Made by a program: the position numbers and the translations under genes. DNA of 64,000 nt from ECT2AJA-044 sp965262845 (GTDB taxonomy: Bacteria; Bacteroidota; Bacteroidia; Flavobacteriales; ECT2AJA-044): the NCBI GenBank assembly GCA_965262845.1, contig CBDHFX010000002.1, forward strand, positions 1-64,000, given 5' to 3'. Positions within the stretch are counted from its first letter, which is position 1; every line of letters starts with the position of its first letter. Below are positions 18,238 to 28,308 of the stretch, piece after piece. A model generated the notes under the pieces. That model saw nothing but the letters and a program-made list of their open reading frames with translations. It was not told where the DNA came from and made no database searches.

Positions 18238-21200
18238 TTAATTATTTGCCTTGAGGAAATAGTTGTTTTCTTCAATGGTGTAGATCCCTCTTTCGGTTTC
18301 CTTTTTGATCTGGGTGAGCCTTCCTTCCTCGTCGTATTGGTAGAAGGTTGCAAAGTTGTTTGCATCAAGCTCGGCTACCAGTCTGAGCGTTACGGGATCG
18401 TATACATAGGCGACCAGGTTGCTCTCAAGGGGTTGGAGTCTCAGGTCATCGAAATACAATGTTTCTGTTGTGGAGGTATTTTTAAGCTTAAGCGTATAAG
18501 GGTGTGACTGATTGGTGATCCTAAACTCCAGTTCCAGCAGCTGCCATCCTTCGATCATGGGGCTTTTTCCGTTCACGGGGCTGGCCGTGAATGTATTGGA
18601 GCCTATTTTTAGCTCAAGCTGAGCAAAATCAATATTGTGTCCGCTTAATCCTGGTGCATGTACCCATACCGAGGCCAGGTACCGGTCGGGGTTATTCTTG
18701 CTTCCCTTCGAAAGATGGACTGGTATTTGCTCACAGGGGCATGCAGGAAAGCAAAACTCGTCTTCCAGCATTCCGCTGGTACTTTCAAAATCCACCATGG
18801 ATTGGAGAAGTGCCTGAACATAAGCAACTATTTTGGGATCCTTAGACCTCAGGACTTCATGTGTGAACCCCGCGTAATTAAAGGCACCTGTCTTACTATT
18901 CCAAAACAAATTAAGATAAATCCGCATTTGTTCCTGCGAGATACAGATAATGTTATCATCCGTACATGGCTGGGGGGACAGATCATACTTAGCTGAGGTA
19001 TTGGGGTTTACTTTAAGGGAGTAGGTTCCGGTGTGGGCACAGTCATTGCTGTAGCTTGCAGGCCTAGGCCTGAACCGATCAAAGGTCCCGCTACTTAGGT
19101 TCATATCATATTTAGCTGCATCGTAGTTGTCGACCCCAAAGTGCTGGTATTTTGCATTATCGGCCTTTGCCGTTACAAACGACCGGTTGTATTCCCATTG
19201 CTGGCTGGTAAAGCGGCCCAGGGCATTGAGCTCACTTACCGGATTTCCATAAGCCGAAATACGATCTGATCTGGTTTGCCATACCCAGCCGGAATAGTAC
19301 GGGGTAGGGGTATAGAGGTGTGTTTTTGTATTATACCACCAAAATTCCATATAACGCTCGTACATTCCATTAGCCTGCTGATAGGTATTCTTTCGTGTAG
19401 TGAGATAGGCCCAGTTCATTTCGGCTTTCCAGCGACCTTTTTCTCCGGTCAGATAAGGGTTGTACTTGGATTGTTGGCGGTTATCCCCAGCACGGCAGAA
19501 ATAGGACCACTTATCGGAATATTCCACTGCCTGGGCATCAAGCACCTTAGGTATTGATGTATTAGTCTTATACCACACAGTCAAGTTTAAAGGACTAACC
19601 AGGTTATAGATCAGGTCCTGAATTTTATTGCGATGGCCGCTGCGCAGGATCTTTATGGAAGATCCCGAGGCTGAGGAGCTGAAAGGCGTCCCGTATCGGT
19701 CAATAAGCCAAATTTGGTTGGAATTTACCTGATTCACCCATAGCCGCTTATGATCGGTACTATTCCATAGGTATACCTCATCTCCGGGGATGAACACCTC
19801 TTTGAGATCCGACGAACTGATCAGTGGGGTGGACAGCTCATAGATGCCATTTGTGCCAGATACCTTTGTCACCCTGGTGAGCATATTCTCATTCAGTGCG
19901 GCGGCATCCATTTCCGGGTAGGCCATTCTTGCCAATAAGTTACCTGAGTAGAACTGGTCGTTAAACTCATTTTTGTGGTGAGTTGAAAGCACGCTGCCGG
20001 TTTGCCGGTCGTAAATGTCGTTATGGGTTTCTGTTCGGGAGCCCTGATCATAGGAGATGACCTTTTTCAGGAGTCCTCTGCGGTGAACATGTTTGGTAGT
20101 GGAGATAAAGCCCGCCTCGGAGGTATTTAGTCCGCCTCCAATATTATGTATGTTCAGGATTGGAAACCCTCCTGCGAATTCGATATTGCCTTGCAGCTGG
20201 CCTGCTACTGAAGTGGATTTTGTTATTCCGTGGTCAACCACAAAGTCGGTGGTGACCCCCATTTGAGAAGAGCTAACGGTGTTTCTATCCTTGGCACTGA
20301 CTGTATTGGACAGGTCAAGGCCGGCTGTTCCTGCGGAGCTGCCAGAGGTGTGGTAGACGTATTCCGTACCTGTCAGAGGCTGGTCCACTCCTTCGGGGAA
20401 GTTCCAGACAGCCTTGGGTTTTCCATTCATATTGTTGGTCTCCACAACATGTCCCTGGGTTAATTTCAGGCTTTCCTGAGTTGAGCCAAGGGGAAAAAAG
20501 GCGGTCGCACCCAGTGGAGGATCATAGTAGCGATCAAGCCTTGATCTTTCCACCCGGGTGGGAAAATCCCTGGTGGTGTAGAACTCGTGCACCATTTTGC
20601 CTGTTCCCTTTGCGTAGTTTAATGTGGGTGTGGGAGTGCCCAATGAAGGCTGGGGCGTACTCACCACCACTCTGGAGTAGCCTACGCGGGCTGAGGGGAA
20701 GTACATTTCACCGAAGGGTCCTTCCTGATAAATTGGCATATCCGGTGACAGCCGGTTGGTCAGGGCGAAGGAAGCGTCGGTTTTGAACGGATTTTCCTCA
20801 CCGGCATGTACGGGTTCGTAGCTGGCCACGCCGCTACATTTGCCCTCTTCGGTTTCATAGGTATAATCGGTGATGTAGGTATGTGAACTGCCATTGGGGG
20901 TGTCCATACCACCCCAGTTGTCTGAGATCGATATGCGTTTTACCCTGGAACCTCCTCCCAGCTTCTCTTCCAGAATGGGAATTTTGATCCTGGATCTTCC
21001 TGAGATGTCAAAGGCCCTTGCGCGTTCTTTCTGGCGCATGGACCTGTAGGGGTGGGTTGCAAAATCAATTATTTCGGTGACTATCCCGGCAAGGGAGGTC
21101 AGCACGTCCACTATTCCGGCTCCGCTGTTTGGTGAATATAGGGGGTATAGCAGTTCGGGGAGCTGGTTGCGCAACTGTGCCCAGCCATTTTTGGAGATCA

Positions 21201-24200
21201 CATGGCAGCTACCTGTTTGCACATCGGAAATCGGCTCAGAGGCCACCTGAACATAACCGTATGAGTTGTTATCCGGGCAAATACCAACACTTTCGATCTG
21301 TGCCCATCCTCTTACGTATTCATCGGCAGTACCGTTATCTTTGGACAGATCAACGAAAAACTTGAAATAGAGCTCATGGATCCCTTCAAATGCCTGCTCA
21401 AGTGCCTCTTCCTTCTCGTCGGGATCCGAAGCGTTGGAGATACTGCTGGGAAAGGGGAAGAACAGGTAGTTATGGTTGGTTGTGCCATCGTACAGATCAT
21501 CTTTTTTTGTACTATAGAGTTGGGTATTTGAGGCCCCTACCACATCAACCAGGACGGTGGCTCTTTTGTTTTGAACGAAGCGGTATCTGTCGGACTCATA
21601 TTCTATATCAATGGTGGCGTTCTCCGGTGTTCTAATGGAAGTCAGTTTCCAATTGTCTGCCCACTCATCCTGATCAGCCGCATCTTGCTCCGAATAGGGA
21701 AAAATGTCAAAGTCATCATCTGAATATACCCCGTAGTTACCCCAATGGTCCACGTTCATCGGCTCATAGTCGGCATTGAATCCGTTGTAGGTAAAGAAGT
21801 ATTTGTTATCCTCGCCACGCGAGCTTGCTCCGTAGGTAAAGTAGACTTCCTTTAGGGTTAGCTTTCCCCCGTTATTTGTGGTAGTGGTGTAATTTGGTTT
21901 ACCACTGAGGTTTGTCTGTGAAGAATTATTGTCCACTCCTTCGCAGAGGCTGTAGTCGTATTTAAAATGGACCGATTTGATCGGGGTGGCGCCCGAGATG
22001 CCGTTGATCTGAAGATCGGCTCTTGAATAAAGATCGATCCGCACCAGTCTTTTGGTTCGGTCCTTGTTTGTGATGGGGCTTGGCTGGCCACCATGCCTGC
22101 CTTTTACGCCCAGTCCATCCTCGCGATTGGCCAGGACGAACCTGGCCTCGTAGTTTTTACTTTGGATCCTGGTAAGGTACCACAGTTCCTTTTCTCCATA
22201 CTGGATGACTCCCTGATCATCCTGTACCTCATTGGTGGATGCTCCTCTTTGGAAATTGGCGTATTTTTCCCTGTATGGGATCCGCCATTTGTAGCTGTCT
22301 GAAGTCCGGGAATAGCCGAATTCAACAGCCGAGCCGAGGTCATCGGATGAAATTCCGTTGTTGGTACGATCCACATAGTCATCGGAGAGCACCTCTGTAA
22401 GCAAAAAGCTCTCTGCATAGCCGGGTGTTGTTGTCACCTGGATGAAGTTGTCCCGGCCTTTGGCATCAATTTCTGCCAGGCTCTGGCTATTAGCAGGAAC
22501 TGTTTCGTATTCAATAAGGGTATTATCCTGGTCTCCGCCATGAGCATTGAAAACAACCTCTTTCTTTACCTTATTATAAACGGGAAGGCCATAGACATAC
22601 CGCTGGCCATCTTCTCTGGTGATGGTGATCTCGGAGAGGTGATCTGCCTTTCGTCCAGTTATCTGAGTTGGCGGAGTTGGCTGATTTGGCGGATCCACGC
22701 GCCATACGTCAAAGTCAGTTATTGGATCATTCACATTTTCGTCTTTATCTTCGTACCCAATGGAGTTTAACTTAAGCGATCTTCCTACTTCTTCTGCCTG
22801 TTTGGCTGTTAAAAAGGCAAATGACTTGTTGCGATCATACCGATCATTTTTATAGTCGAATGCCGCAACAGGGGACGTTATACTCCCATTGCTTTCAAAG
22901 GAAAGGGGATCGTTCTCCTTTAGTTCTGTCCATCTGTTATAGGGATCGCTGTGGATCTCATCCTGATCCATGAAGTAGACTGTTTCTGCAAGGGGTTTGT
23001 TTGCATCGGGCCATCTTGCTCCCCATTTTAAGAATGCCATGGCCGGAGTTTTCCAGCCATATGATTTTTCGGTTACCGTTTGCCTGGAGGCATTAACTCC
23101 GATCTGTGTTGTTCCCCCTGACATTTCTCCGGCCACATTGGTTGAATTAGATTTACTAGTCCTAAAGTCAGGATCCTTCACTGTGGGGATATCTGAGCGG
23201 TAGGGTCGGAAAGAGGCCGATAGACCCTGGCCGTTAACCTGGAACAGATCGTGGGTCAACTGGGTGGAATGCAGGTTTTTTGCATTTTTATTCATCAGGG
23301 TCACTTTTTCCCGGTTAAAATCCATCAGGGCATTTTTAGATTTGGCATTTTGCAGGTACATATACCCATAGGCCGGTGCGCTCACTCTTCCTTGCTCAAT
23401 GGTTGTGGTGGTTTGGCTTCCGGTGAACTCTACCTGGCCATTGACGGGTATTGCATCCACGCCCAGGGCAAAGGAGCAGGCAAACGAGCTGGTCTTTGTT
23501 TGCGGTCCTTTTCGCGGAGTGACCGTATAGCCCCTGCCAAAGCCTCCGGTGAGATCGGCATAGCCTAACTGAACCGATTGCAGGCCTGCCCGGGTGGAGA
23601 TATTCCCTCCGATCAGGTTGTTCATAACAGGTAATCCCTTCAATTGCGTATTGAAGGAAAAATTAGCTCCGCTGAAGGAGCTGTAGTAATATCCTACCGA
23701 AGCCCCAAAGTCTTCCGACACGCCTAGTGTGGTGCCCAGATTGGCTCCGAGTTCGTAACCCAATCCCCGGTAGTTGTCGTGGAGGATCGCCAGGCTGAGG
23801 CTAAGATTAGCTTGATTCCCGGACTCAGCATCACCTTGATTCCCCGACTCAGAATCACCTTGCTTCCCGAACACTTCAATGCCAACGCCGGTTTTTATCC
23901 TTATGACTCTATGATCCTTCATTTTGGTGTGGGTTGCAATCCTATTTTTTCCATTGAAATCATCGGGCAGGCCATTGACCACCCTTGCAATGGAGCCGGG
24001 GTTCAGGTTCCAGCCCAGGCCCACCCATGAGGCTTCCTGGTCCATACGGATCTGCGAATTATAGCTCAGGTTGATCGGATAGCCCTCAATATCGAGCAGT
24101 GGGATATTGTATTGGAAATCCCCGGTGAACAGGTCAACCATGTTTTCCTGGGAGTTGGCGGCAAATCCGCTGGCTTCGGGTGAGGTGGGTGAGCCGGAGA

Positions 24201-24285
24201 GGGCCCAGGTGATCGTGGGGGTCAGCAGATCGAACATAAACACGGTCAGCAGGATCAGTCCGAAGGATCTTTTTATTGGGTTCAT
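18238..24285 (-). CDS. SpvB-like large surface protein, Rhs partner
   Basis: The 2015-aa product starts with a signal sequence (LILLTVFMFDLL...). It continues with a TGDFQYNIPLLDIEGYPINL block, an LSYNSQIRMDQ block and WVGLGWNLNPGSIAR, the beginning typical of SpvB/TcB-type shell proteins. The last 60 residues hold a YD repeat (FYQYDEEGRLTQIKKE). Such genes commonly precede Rhs genes in Bacteroidota; by analogy with TcB-TcC, the two products may form one shell around the tip, which is inferred. The 19-bp spacing to the Rhs gene and 21 bp to the upstream gene indicate one operon. It is complete, with no frameshift seen. Confidence 0.88.
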   Translation of the reverse strand: MNPIKRSFGLILLTVFMFDLLTPTITWALSGSPTSPEASGFAANSQENMVDLFTGDFQYNIPLLDIEGYPINLSYNSQIRMDQEASWVGLGWNLNPGSIARVVNGLPDDFNGKNRIATHTKMKDHRVIRIKTGVGIEVFGKQGDSESGNQGDAESGNQANLSLSLAILHDNYRGLGYELGANLGTTLGVSEDFGASVGYYYSSFSGANFSFNTQLKGLPVMNNLIGGNISTRAGLQSVQLGYADLTGGFGRGYTVTPRKGPQTKTSSFACSFALGVDAIPVNGQVEFTGSQTTTTIEQGRVSAPAYGYMYLQNAKSKNALMDFNREKVTLMNKNAKNLHSTQLTHDLFQVNGQGLSASFRPYRSDIPTVKDPDFRTSKSNSTNVAGEMSGGTTQIGVNASRQTVTEKSYGWKTPAMAFLKWGARWPDANKPLAETVYFMDQDEIHSDPYNRWTELKENDPLSFESNGSITSPVAAFDYKNDRYDRNKSFAFLTAKQAEEVGRSLKLNSIGYEDKDENVNDPITDFDVWRVDPPNQPTPPTQITGRKADHLSEITITREDGQRYVYGLPVYNKVKKEVVFNAHGGDQDNTLIEYETVPANSQSLAEIDAKGRDNFIQVTTTPGYAESFLLTEVLSDDYVDRTNNGISSDDLGSAVEFGYSRTSDSYKWRIPYREKYANFQRGASTNEVQDDQGVIQYGEKELWYLTRIQSKNYEARFVLANREDGLGVKGRHGGQPSPITNKDRTKRLVRIDLYSRADLQINGISGATPIKSVHFKYDYSLCEGVDNNSSQTNLSGKPNYTTTTNNGGKLTLKEVYFTYGASSRGEDNKYFFTYNGFNADYEPMNVDHWGNYGVYSDDDFDIFPYSEQDAADQDEWADNWKLTSIRTPENATIDIEYESDRYRFVQNKRATVLVDVVGASNTQLYSTKKDDLYDGTTNHNYLFFPFPSSISNASDPDEKEEALEQAFEGIHELYFKFFVDLSKDNGTADEYVRGWAQIESVGICPDNNSYGYVQVASEPISDVQTGSCHVISKNGWAQLRNQLPELLYPLYSPNSGAGIVDVLTSLAGIVTEIIDFATHPYRSMRQKERARAFDISGRSRIKIPILEEKLGGGSRVKRISISDNWGGMDTPNGSSHTYITDYTYETEEGKCSGVASYEPVHAGEENPFKTDASFALTNRLSPDMPIYQEGPFGEMYFPSARVGYSRVVVSTPQPSLGTPTPTLNYAKGTGKMVHEFYTTRDFPTRVERSRLDRYYDPPLGATAFFPLGSTQESLKLTQGHVVETNNMNGKPKAVWNFPEGVDQPLTGTEYVYHTSGSSAGTAGLDLSNTVSAKDRNTVSSSQMGVTTDFVVDHGITKSTSVAGQLQGNIEFAGGFPILNIHNIGGGLNTSEAGFISTTKHVHRRGLLKKVISYDQGSRTETHNDIYDRQTGSVLSTHHKNEFNDQFYSGNLLARMAYPEMDAAALNENMLTRVTKVSGTNGIYELSTPLISSSDLKEVFIPGDEVYLWNSTDHKRLWVNQVNSNQIWLIDRYGTPFSSSASGSSIKILRSGHRNKIQDLIYNLVSPLNLTVWYKTNTSIPKVLDAQAVEYSDKWSYFCRAGDNRQQSKYNPYLTGEKGRWKAEMNWAYLTTRKNTYQQANGMYERYMEFWWYNTKTHLYTPTPYYSGWVWQTRSDRISAYGNPVSELNALGRFTSQQWEYNRSFVTAKADNAKYQHFGVDNYDAAKYDMNLSSGTFDRFRPRPASYSNDCAHTGTYSLKVNPNTSAKYDLSPQPCTDDNIICISQEQMRIYLNLFWNSKTGAFNYAGFTHEVLRSKDPKIVAYVQALLQSMVDFESTSGMLEDEFCFPACPCEQIPVHLSKGSKNNPDRYLASVWVHAPGLSGHNIDFAQLELKIGSNTFTASPVNGKSPMIEGWQLLELEFRITNQSHPYTLKLKNTSTTETLYFDDLRLQPLESNLVAYVYDPVTLRLVAELDANNFATFYQYDEEGRLTQIKKETERGIYTIEENNYFLKANN

Positions 24286-24306
24286 ATATGAAAGTTTAGG
24301 TCTTCA

Positions 24307-25524
24307 CTAATTAATTCGGATCGCTTTTCTTAAAATGGCCTCACCACCCACCGAGGTGATGGATACCTGTATGAGGTAGATCCCCGGGTAGGGGGCGGTA
24401 AATTGCAGTTCATGTGACTGGCTGCCTACCGGATAATCCTCATGGCGGTTGAATATTCTCCAGGCGTACTGGGCATCTGAAATGGAATCGGTAGCGGCCG
24501 ATATCACTCCGAGGCTATCTGAGGTTATGTGAAGCCGGGCGTCGAATGTATTTTGTACCTGGATGATCCGTTCGATTTGCCGGGTGCAGTTTCCCTTGGA
24601 AATAAGGGCGGTGAGTATTCCGGTATGCTGCACACAAAGAGACAGGGTGGCGGTATCGGCCATAAGGCTTCCGTTCCAGTACCATTCGACCTGGTCGAAT
24701 CCGGCTGGCTGGACCGAATAGGTAAGGGTATCCAGTGGGAGGGTGACCGAATCGCCCTGCAGGCTGTAGTTTGCGTAGTTTCCATCAAGTGCCAGGAATA
24801 CGGAGTCTGTTTGCGAGCATCCCGCTCCATCGGAATAGGTATTGGTCACCAGGCCTGAGGAAAAGTTGGACACATAGCATGCGCTGGAATCGGCACTCCA
24901 GGACAGTGTGGCGTTGCTGGTTGAGAGGACCCCTCCCAAATGATAAATCGGTATGGGCAGGGAATCTCCCGGGCACCCCAGTACGGAGTCTTTTTTGGCC
25001 GTTGAGCTTAAGACAACGATCTTAAATCCCTTTTCACTGACGCATCCGTTATTTACCTGGCTCAGGGTGTAGTACTGGGTTTTCTTTGGGTTGAGTGAGA
25101 GGGTATTTCCGGAGACGGTATAGGTTGTATCGATCGTTCCGAGCTCGGTTTGTCCGGGTGGGAGCGCAACTGATGCCGTGCCTCCCTGGCAAATGGTGTA
25201 TACCTCATTGACCATGGACCAGGATATTCCGGGGGTAACCTGCACCCATATGGAGTCAACGGGTCCGGTGGTATCCACTGCGGGGATGTTCAGATAGAAC
25301 CAGGAGTCCTGTGTGGGATAGGCGATACAGCTTGCCTTGTAGGGTTTGCTGATGCGTTCGGCTGTTGAGCTCCACCAGTACAGGAAGTCGTGCTGGCCGG
25401 AGTAGGTTAGTGTTACTGCCTCGCCCGGGCAGACTGGTTGGGCGGTTGAGACCGAAATAGTCTGGGCCGGAAGCCTGAGGCAAACGGCAAGGAGGCATGA
25501 GGCCAGTAAGAGTTTTTGAGCCAT
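24307..25524 (-). CDS. Secreted protein with Ig/PKD-like repeats, first gene of Rhs operon
   Basis: From the ATG at 25524 the product has 405 aa with a signal peptide (MAQKLLLASCLLAVCLRLPAQ). The rest looks like a series of beta-sandwich modules of the Ig/PKD type (CPGEAVTLTYSG, CQGGTASVALPPGQ, CPGDSLPIPIYHLGG, each opening with CxG). It lacks a clear T9SS sorting domain, though the end (YPGIYLIQVSITSVGGEAILRK) resembles the last strands of one. It precedes the shell gene by 21 bp, so it is probably co-expressed and exported; it may act as a carrier or adhesin. The specific role is unknown. Confidence 0.7.
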   Translation of the reverse strand: MAQKLLLASCLLAVCLRLPAQTISVSTAQPVCPGEAVTLTYSGQHDFLYWWSSTAERISKPYKASCIAYPTQDSWFYLNIPAVDTTGPVDSIWVQVTPGISWSMVNEVYTICQGGTASVALPPGQTELGTIDTTYTVSGNTLSLNPKKTQYYTLSQVNNGCVSEKGFKIVVLSSTAKKDSVLGCPGDSLPIPIYHLGGVLSTSNATLSWSADSSACYVSNFSSGLVTNTYSDGAGCSQTDSVFLALDGNYANYSLQGDSVTLPLDTLTYSVQPAGFDQVEWYWNGSLMADTATLSLCVQHTGILTALISKGNCTRQIERIIQVQNTFDARLHITSDSLGVISAATDSISDAQYAWRIFNRHEDYPVGSQSHELQFTAPYPGIYLIQVSITSVGGEAILRKAIRIN

Positions 25525-25968
25525 GACGAAATTTTGCTCCAATACTACAAACAATTTTTCGAAACGGTGTTGGACAATTTACCTGAAAATGGCCAAACGG
25601 TGATTATTTGCGGGATTGCCGGGGTTTTGCAGTTTGCTGCGACCAGGTGTTTGTTTCGCATTCCGGTGCGTTTTCCCTGCCTGAAGGGGGGAGTTTGACC
25701 CCTAAATATTGGTATAACAGAAAAATTTATACCTTTAACGGCATTAATGTGGTGGGGAATTCTGAGAATGCCCCCAACGTTAAGCGTATGTACCGGTCAT
25801 ATATGCAGGAATAGGAGCTCCATATGAGGCAGCAGGCATCAAAAAACGTTCATGCTATGCAGAACATGTTTACTGTCAGGGATCCCAAAGGCTGTGCTTA
25901 TTAGGCCAGATACGCTCAGGTCAGGTCATTTTCATCATTTAATGATCTGTTAATATTTGTATTGGCCC
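25525..25968. promoter_or_regulatory. Divergent intergenic region, Rhs operon and 459-aa gene
   Basis: The 440 bp hold no credible gene. On the minus strand a TAGTATTG box (25540-25547) stands 16 bp before the ATG at 25524. On the plus strand TAATATTTG (25951-25959) stands 9 bp before the ATG at 25969. Both are one step away from TAnnTTTG, so they are weak promoter candidates. Confidence 0.4.
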
Positions 25969-27348
25969 ATGTTTCAGGAATTGATCGTTCAGCTTCAAAG
26001 TGCCTATAAGGGTCTTGATCCAACCCAGAAGCGAAGGGTATACCGATATTTAGGGATCTTTAATCCGGTTAGTCGCCGGAACAAGGGGAAGGAGCTTTTT
26101 GAAGAAATGGACTCCGGAGGTTTGCCCAACCGAATAAGCAAGCGGGCTTTTAACCGGCTTCTTGAGCAAATAGTAGATGTATTGTGTCTGAAGGTTGGTC
26201 ATGTATCCGGCGACGCTCCTGAGATGAAGAAGCTGAGGTCTGCCAAGTATCAATTTGCCTCCGGTATCTACGAAGAAAGGGGAGTACCTGAACTGGCTGC
26301 CCTTCTTGCACATAAGTCCAGGGAGCACTATTCATGGAGCGAGCAACTCAGGGATCTCGTACATGAGCGAACAGAGGAGCTCAATATGCCCGATTTCCGT
26401 CCGAAGGAGGAGTTGGAATCCATTGACAGGGAGCTGTTTTATCTGGAAAGCCGGATCATTGGGAGTTTCATCAGGGAACGTTTTTCGGATCTATGCGAAG
26501 ACCCTGATCTTGCCGGGGCTCTTTTAGAGATGGCCAGGAGGAGACATGAGGTGTGCGGGCAAGGGCCTATGAGCGGATCGAAAAGTCTTGCGAAGCTATC
26601 CATTCAGGTACTCAGGAACATTTCCCCCATGCTGGTTCTTCCATTTGATCAGGATCAGATAAGTTCGGGCTCACCACGCTATGAAACAGGTAGTCTGGAA
26701 CATGATCTGTTGCGGTTAGATCTCCTGTTCGCCCTATGGAAGCAAGCTGATCACGGGGCTGTTTACCCGGCCATTCAGGAGAAGTTTGATCTTCAATGTG
26801 CCCAGCAATCGCTTCTTGTTTTGGCTATTCAGGTCCGAAGCGGCACCTCTGTTCCTGAGATCAGCAGGCTTTGTTCGGGGTTGCGGAAGAAAACCAGGTA
26901 TCACCGGTATTTCTCAACAGCGCTGAATAATCTGGCACATGGGCGTAAGGAAATTTTTGACCTGACGAACGTTTCGCGGTTTTGGAAAGTGGATAAAAGA
27001 TTGGGCGAGCTGATCGTACTGAGTTTAAAGTGGGACTTTGAGCAGCTTGAGTACCGATTGGACTCGTACCGCAAATTTGTGGAAAGGTCTGGCGGGGCTC
27101 TGTCCGATTTCGGCATATTTCGGAAGGCCTATCATTTTTTCAGTCAATTAATAAGGTCAGGTGAGTTTCCTGTGAGGGGTTCTTACATACCGCTGTTTTG
27201 CTCTGAGAGAACGTCTTTTTTGTCGGCGATAGGTACCCGGTACCCGTACATTTTATCCAATGCGGGTCTGCTGATCTTTTGTTCGGCATTTTTCTCGGCC
27301 CGGTTACATGCCCTAAAGGTAGTTAGCCCGTCTGTATCCCATGAATAA
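25969..27348 (+). CDS. Protein of unknown function upstream of secretion operon
   Basis: The ATG at 25969 is chosen over a TTG at 25957 that lies in a promoter-like box; this gives 459 aa. The protein is mostly helical and charged, with no signal peptide, membrane segment or motif I recognise, so it should be cytoplasmic. Its start (ELIVQLQSAYKGLDPTQKRRVYRYL) and repeated short helices suggest a helical-repeat or scaffold protein. It is on the same strand as the secretion operon but separated from it by 81 bp. Confidence 0.7.
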   Translation: MFQELIVQLQSAYKGLDPTQKRRVYRYLGIFNPVSRRNKGKELFEEMDSGGLPNRISKRAFNRLLEQIVDVLCLKVGHVSGDAPEMKKLRSAKYQFASGIYEERGVPELAALLAHKSREHYSWSEQLRDLVHERTEELNMPDFRPKEELESIDRELFYLESRIIGSFIRERFSDLCEDPDLAGALLEMARRRHEVCGQGPMSGSKSLAKLSIQVLRNISPMLVLPFDQDQISSGSPRYETGSLEHDLLRLDLLFALWKQADHGAVYPAIQEKFDLQCAQQSLLVLAIQVRSGTSVPEISRLCSGLRKKTRYHRYFSTALNNLAHGRKEIFDLTNVSRFWKVDKRLGELIVLSLKWDFEQLEYRLDSYRKFVERSGGALSDFGIFRKAYHFFSQLIRSGEFPVRGSYIPLFCSERTSFLSAIGTRYPYILSNAGLLIFCSAFFSARLHALKVVSPSVSHE

Positions 27349-27429
27349 TCACCGTTTGGCCATTTTGGCACAAAATGTCCATGGAGCATTGGGATTTGTT
27401 TTTTACCTTGCCTACCCAATCTGAGTTTT

Positions 27430-27837
27430 ATGAAAAAAATAAGATCAAAGTTTAAAGGGTTCACCCTTACCGAGCTACTTGTTGTATTAGGTATTATTGG
27501 GGTTTTGGTTGTTTTGGCCATCCCGAGCCTTGCGCCCCTTATCACCAGGACCAAAACGGTTGAGGCCAAGCTTCAGCTTAAGCATGTTTATACATTGGAG
27601 GAGTCCTATCATTACATGAACTCCAGGTATTCTTCGGATCTTGCGGATCTTGGGTTTGAGCAGGAGAAGCTTGTTACAGAGGGGGGGAATGCCTATTACC
27701 GGATCACCATATCGGAATCCTCGGCCCATGGGTTTATTGCCGAGGCCACTGCTGTAGAGGACTTTGATGGGGATGGTCAGTTCAACAAGTGGCAAATTGA
27801 CCAGGAGCAGAGGCTCCGGGAGGTGATACCAGACTAA
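27430..27837 (+). CDS. Major pseudopilin, GspG-like
   Basis: The 135-aa protein has a class III prepilin leader: basic MKKIRSKFKG, cleavage after G10, then FTLTELLVVLGIIGVLVVLAIP with E at position 5 of the mature protein. The rest is short, as in GspG, and ends with an acidic segment (DFDGDGQFNKW) that could bind calcium as in GspG proteins. It should form the short pseudopilus of the machine encoded downstream. It is the first gene of a tightly packed operon. A TACCTTGC sequence about 30 bp upstream may be part of its promoter. Confidence 0.85.
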   Translation: MKKIRSKFKGFTLTELLVVLGIIGVLVVLAIPSLAPLITRTKTVEAKLQLKHVYTLEESYHYMNSRYSSDLADLGFEQEKLVTEGGNAYYRITISESSAHGFIAEATAVEDFDGDGQFNKWQIDQEQRLREVIPD

Positions 27838-28308
27838 GTGATCCGCCTGGTACTCACGGCCATTCTTATAGCCATTGCCGTTGAAGACTATATTGACAGG
27901 AAAGTACCCGTTTTTTTATTCCTTTGTCTTCTCGTTTTTTGGCTGGTCTATTCAAAAGGGCTGTTTACAAGAGGGTGGTTTATAAACACAGGGGTCAATA
28001 TCACTGGGACCATTGTCATGATCGCTGGTTCATTTACATGGGTGAGGCTAAGATCCAAATCATTTAAAGACTCCTGGGGCATGGGAGACTCCATTTTACT
28101 GTTCACCATTTCATTAGGGATTGCCCCGTCAATCTACTTTGTCTGGATAGCCATCAGCGCCTTTATTGCCATTGCTGTGCATTTTATACTGAGGCTCCCT
28201 GGCCGCTGCCGGGCAGATTTCCGGACCATACCTTTTTTATTCTATCTGGCCATTGGCCTGATCCTTATTCTGTTCATTAAAGGGGAGGCAATATGGACAC
28301 CTCTGTAA
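27838..28308 (+). CDS. Prepilin peptidase, A24 family, short form
   Basis: This starts with GTG directly after the pseudopilin stop (TAA-GTG) and encodes 156 aa with several membrane helices. The two catalytic aspartates are visible: D17 in EDYIDRKVP and D84 in WGMGDSILL (the GxGD motif). The N-terminal cysteine-rich methylase domain of GspO/PilD is absent, so it may cleave pseudopilins without methylating them, as short A24 enzymes do. It overlaps the GspE gene by 16 bp. Confidence 0.82.
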   Translation: MIRLVLTAILIAIAVEDYIDRKVPVFLFLCLLVFWLVYSKGLFTRGWFINTGVNITGTIVMIAGSFTWVRLRSKSFKDSWGMGDSILLFTISLGIAPSIYFVWIAISAFIAIAVHFILRLPGRCRADFRTIPFLFYLAIGLILILFIKGEAIWTPL

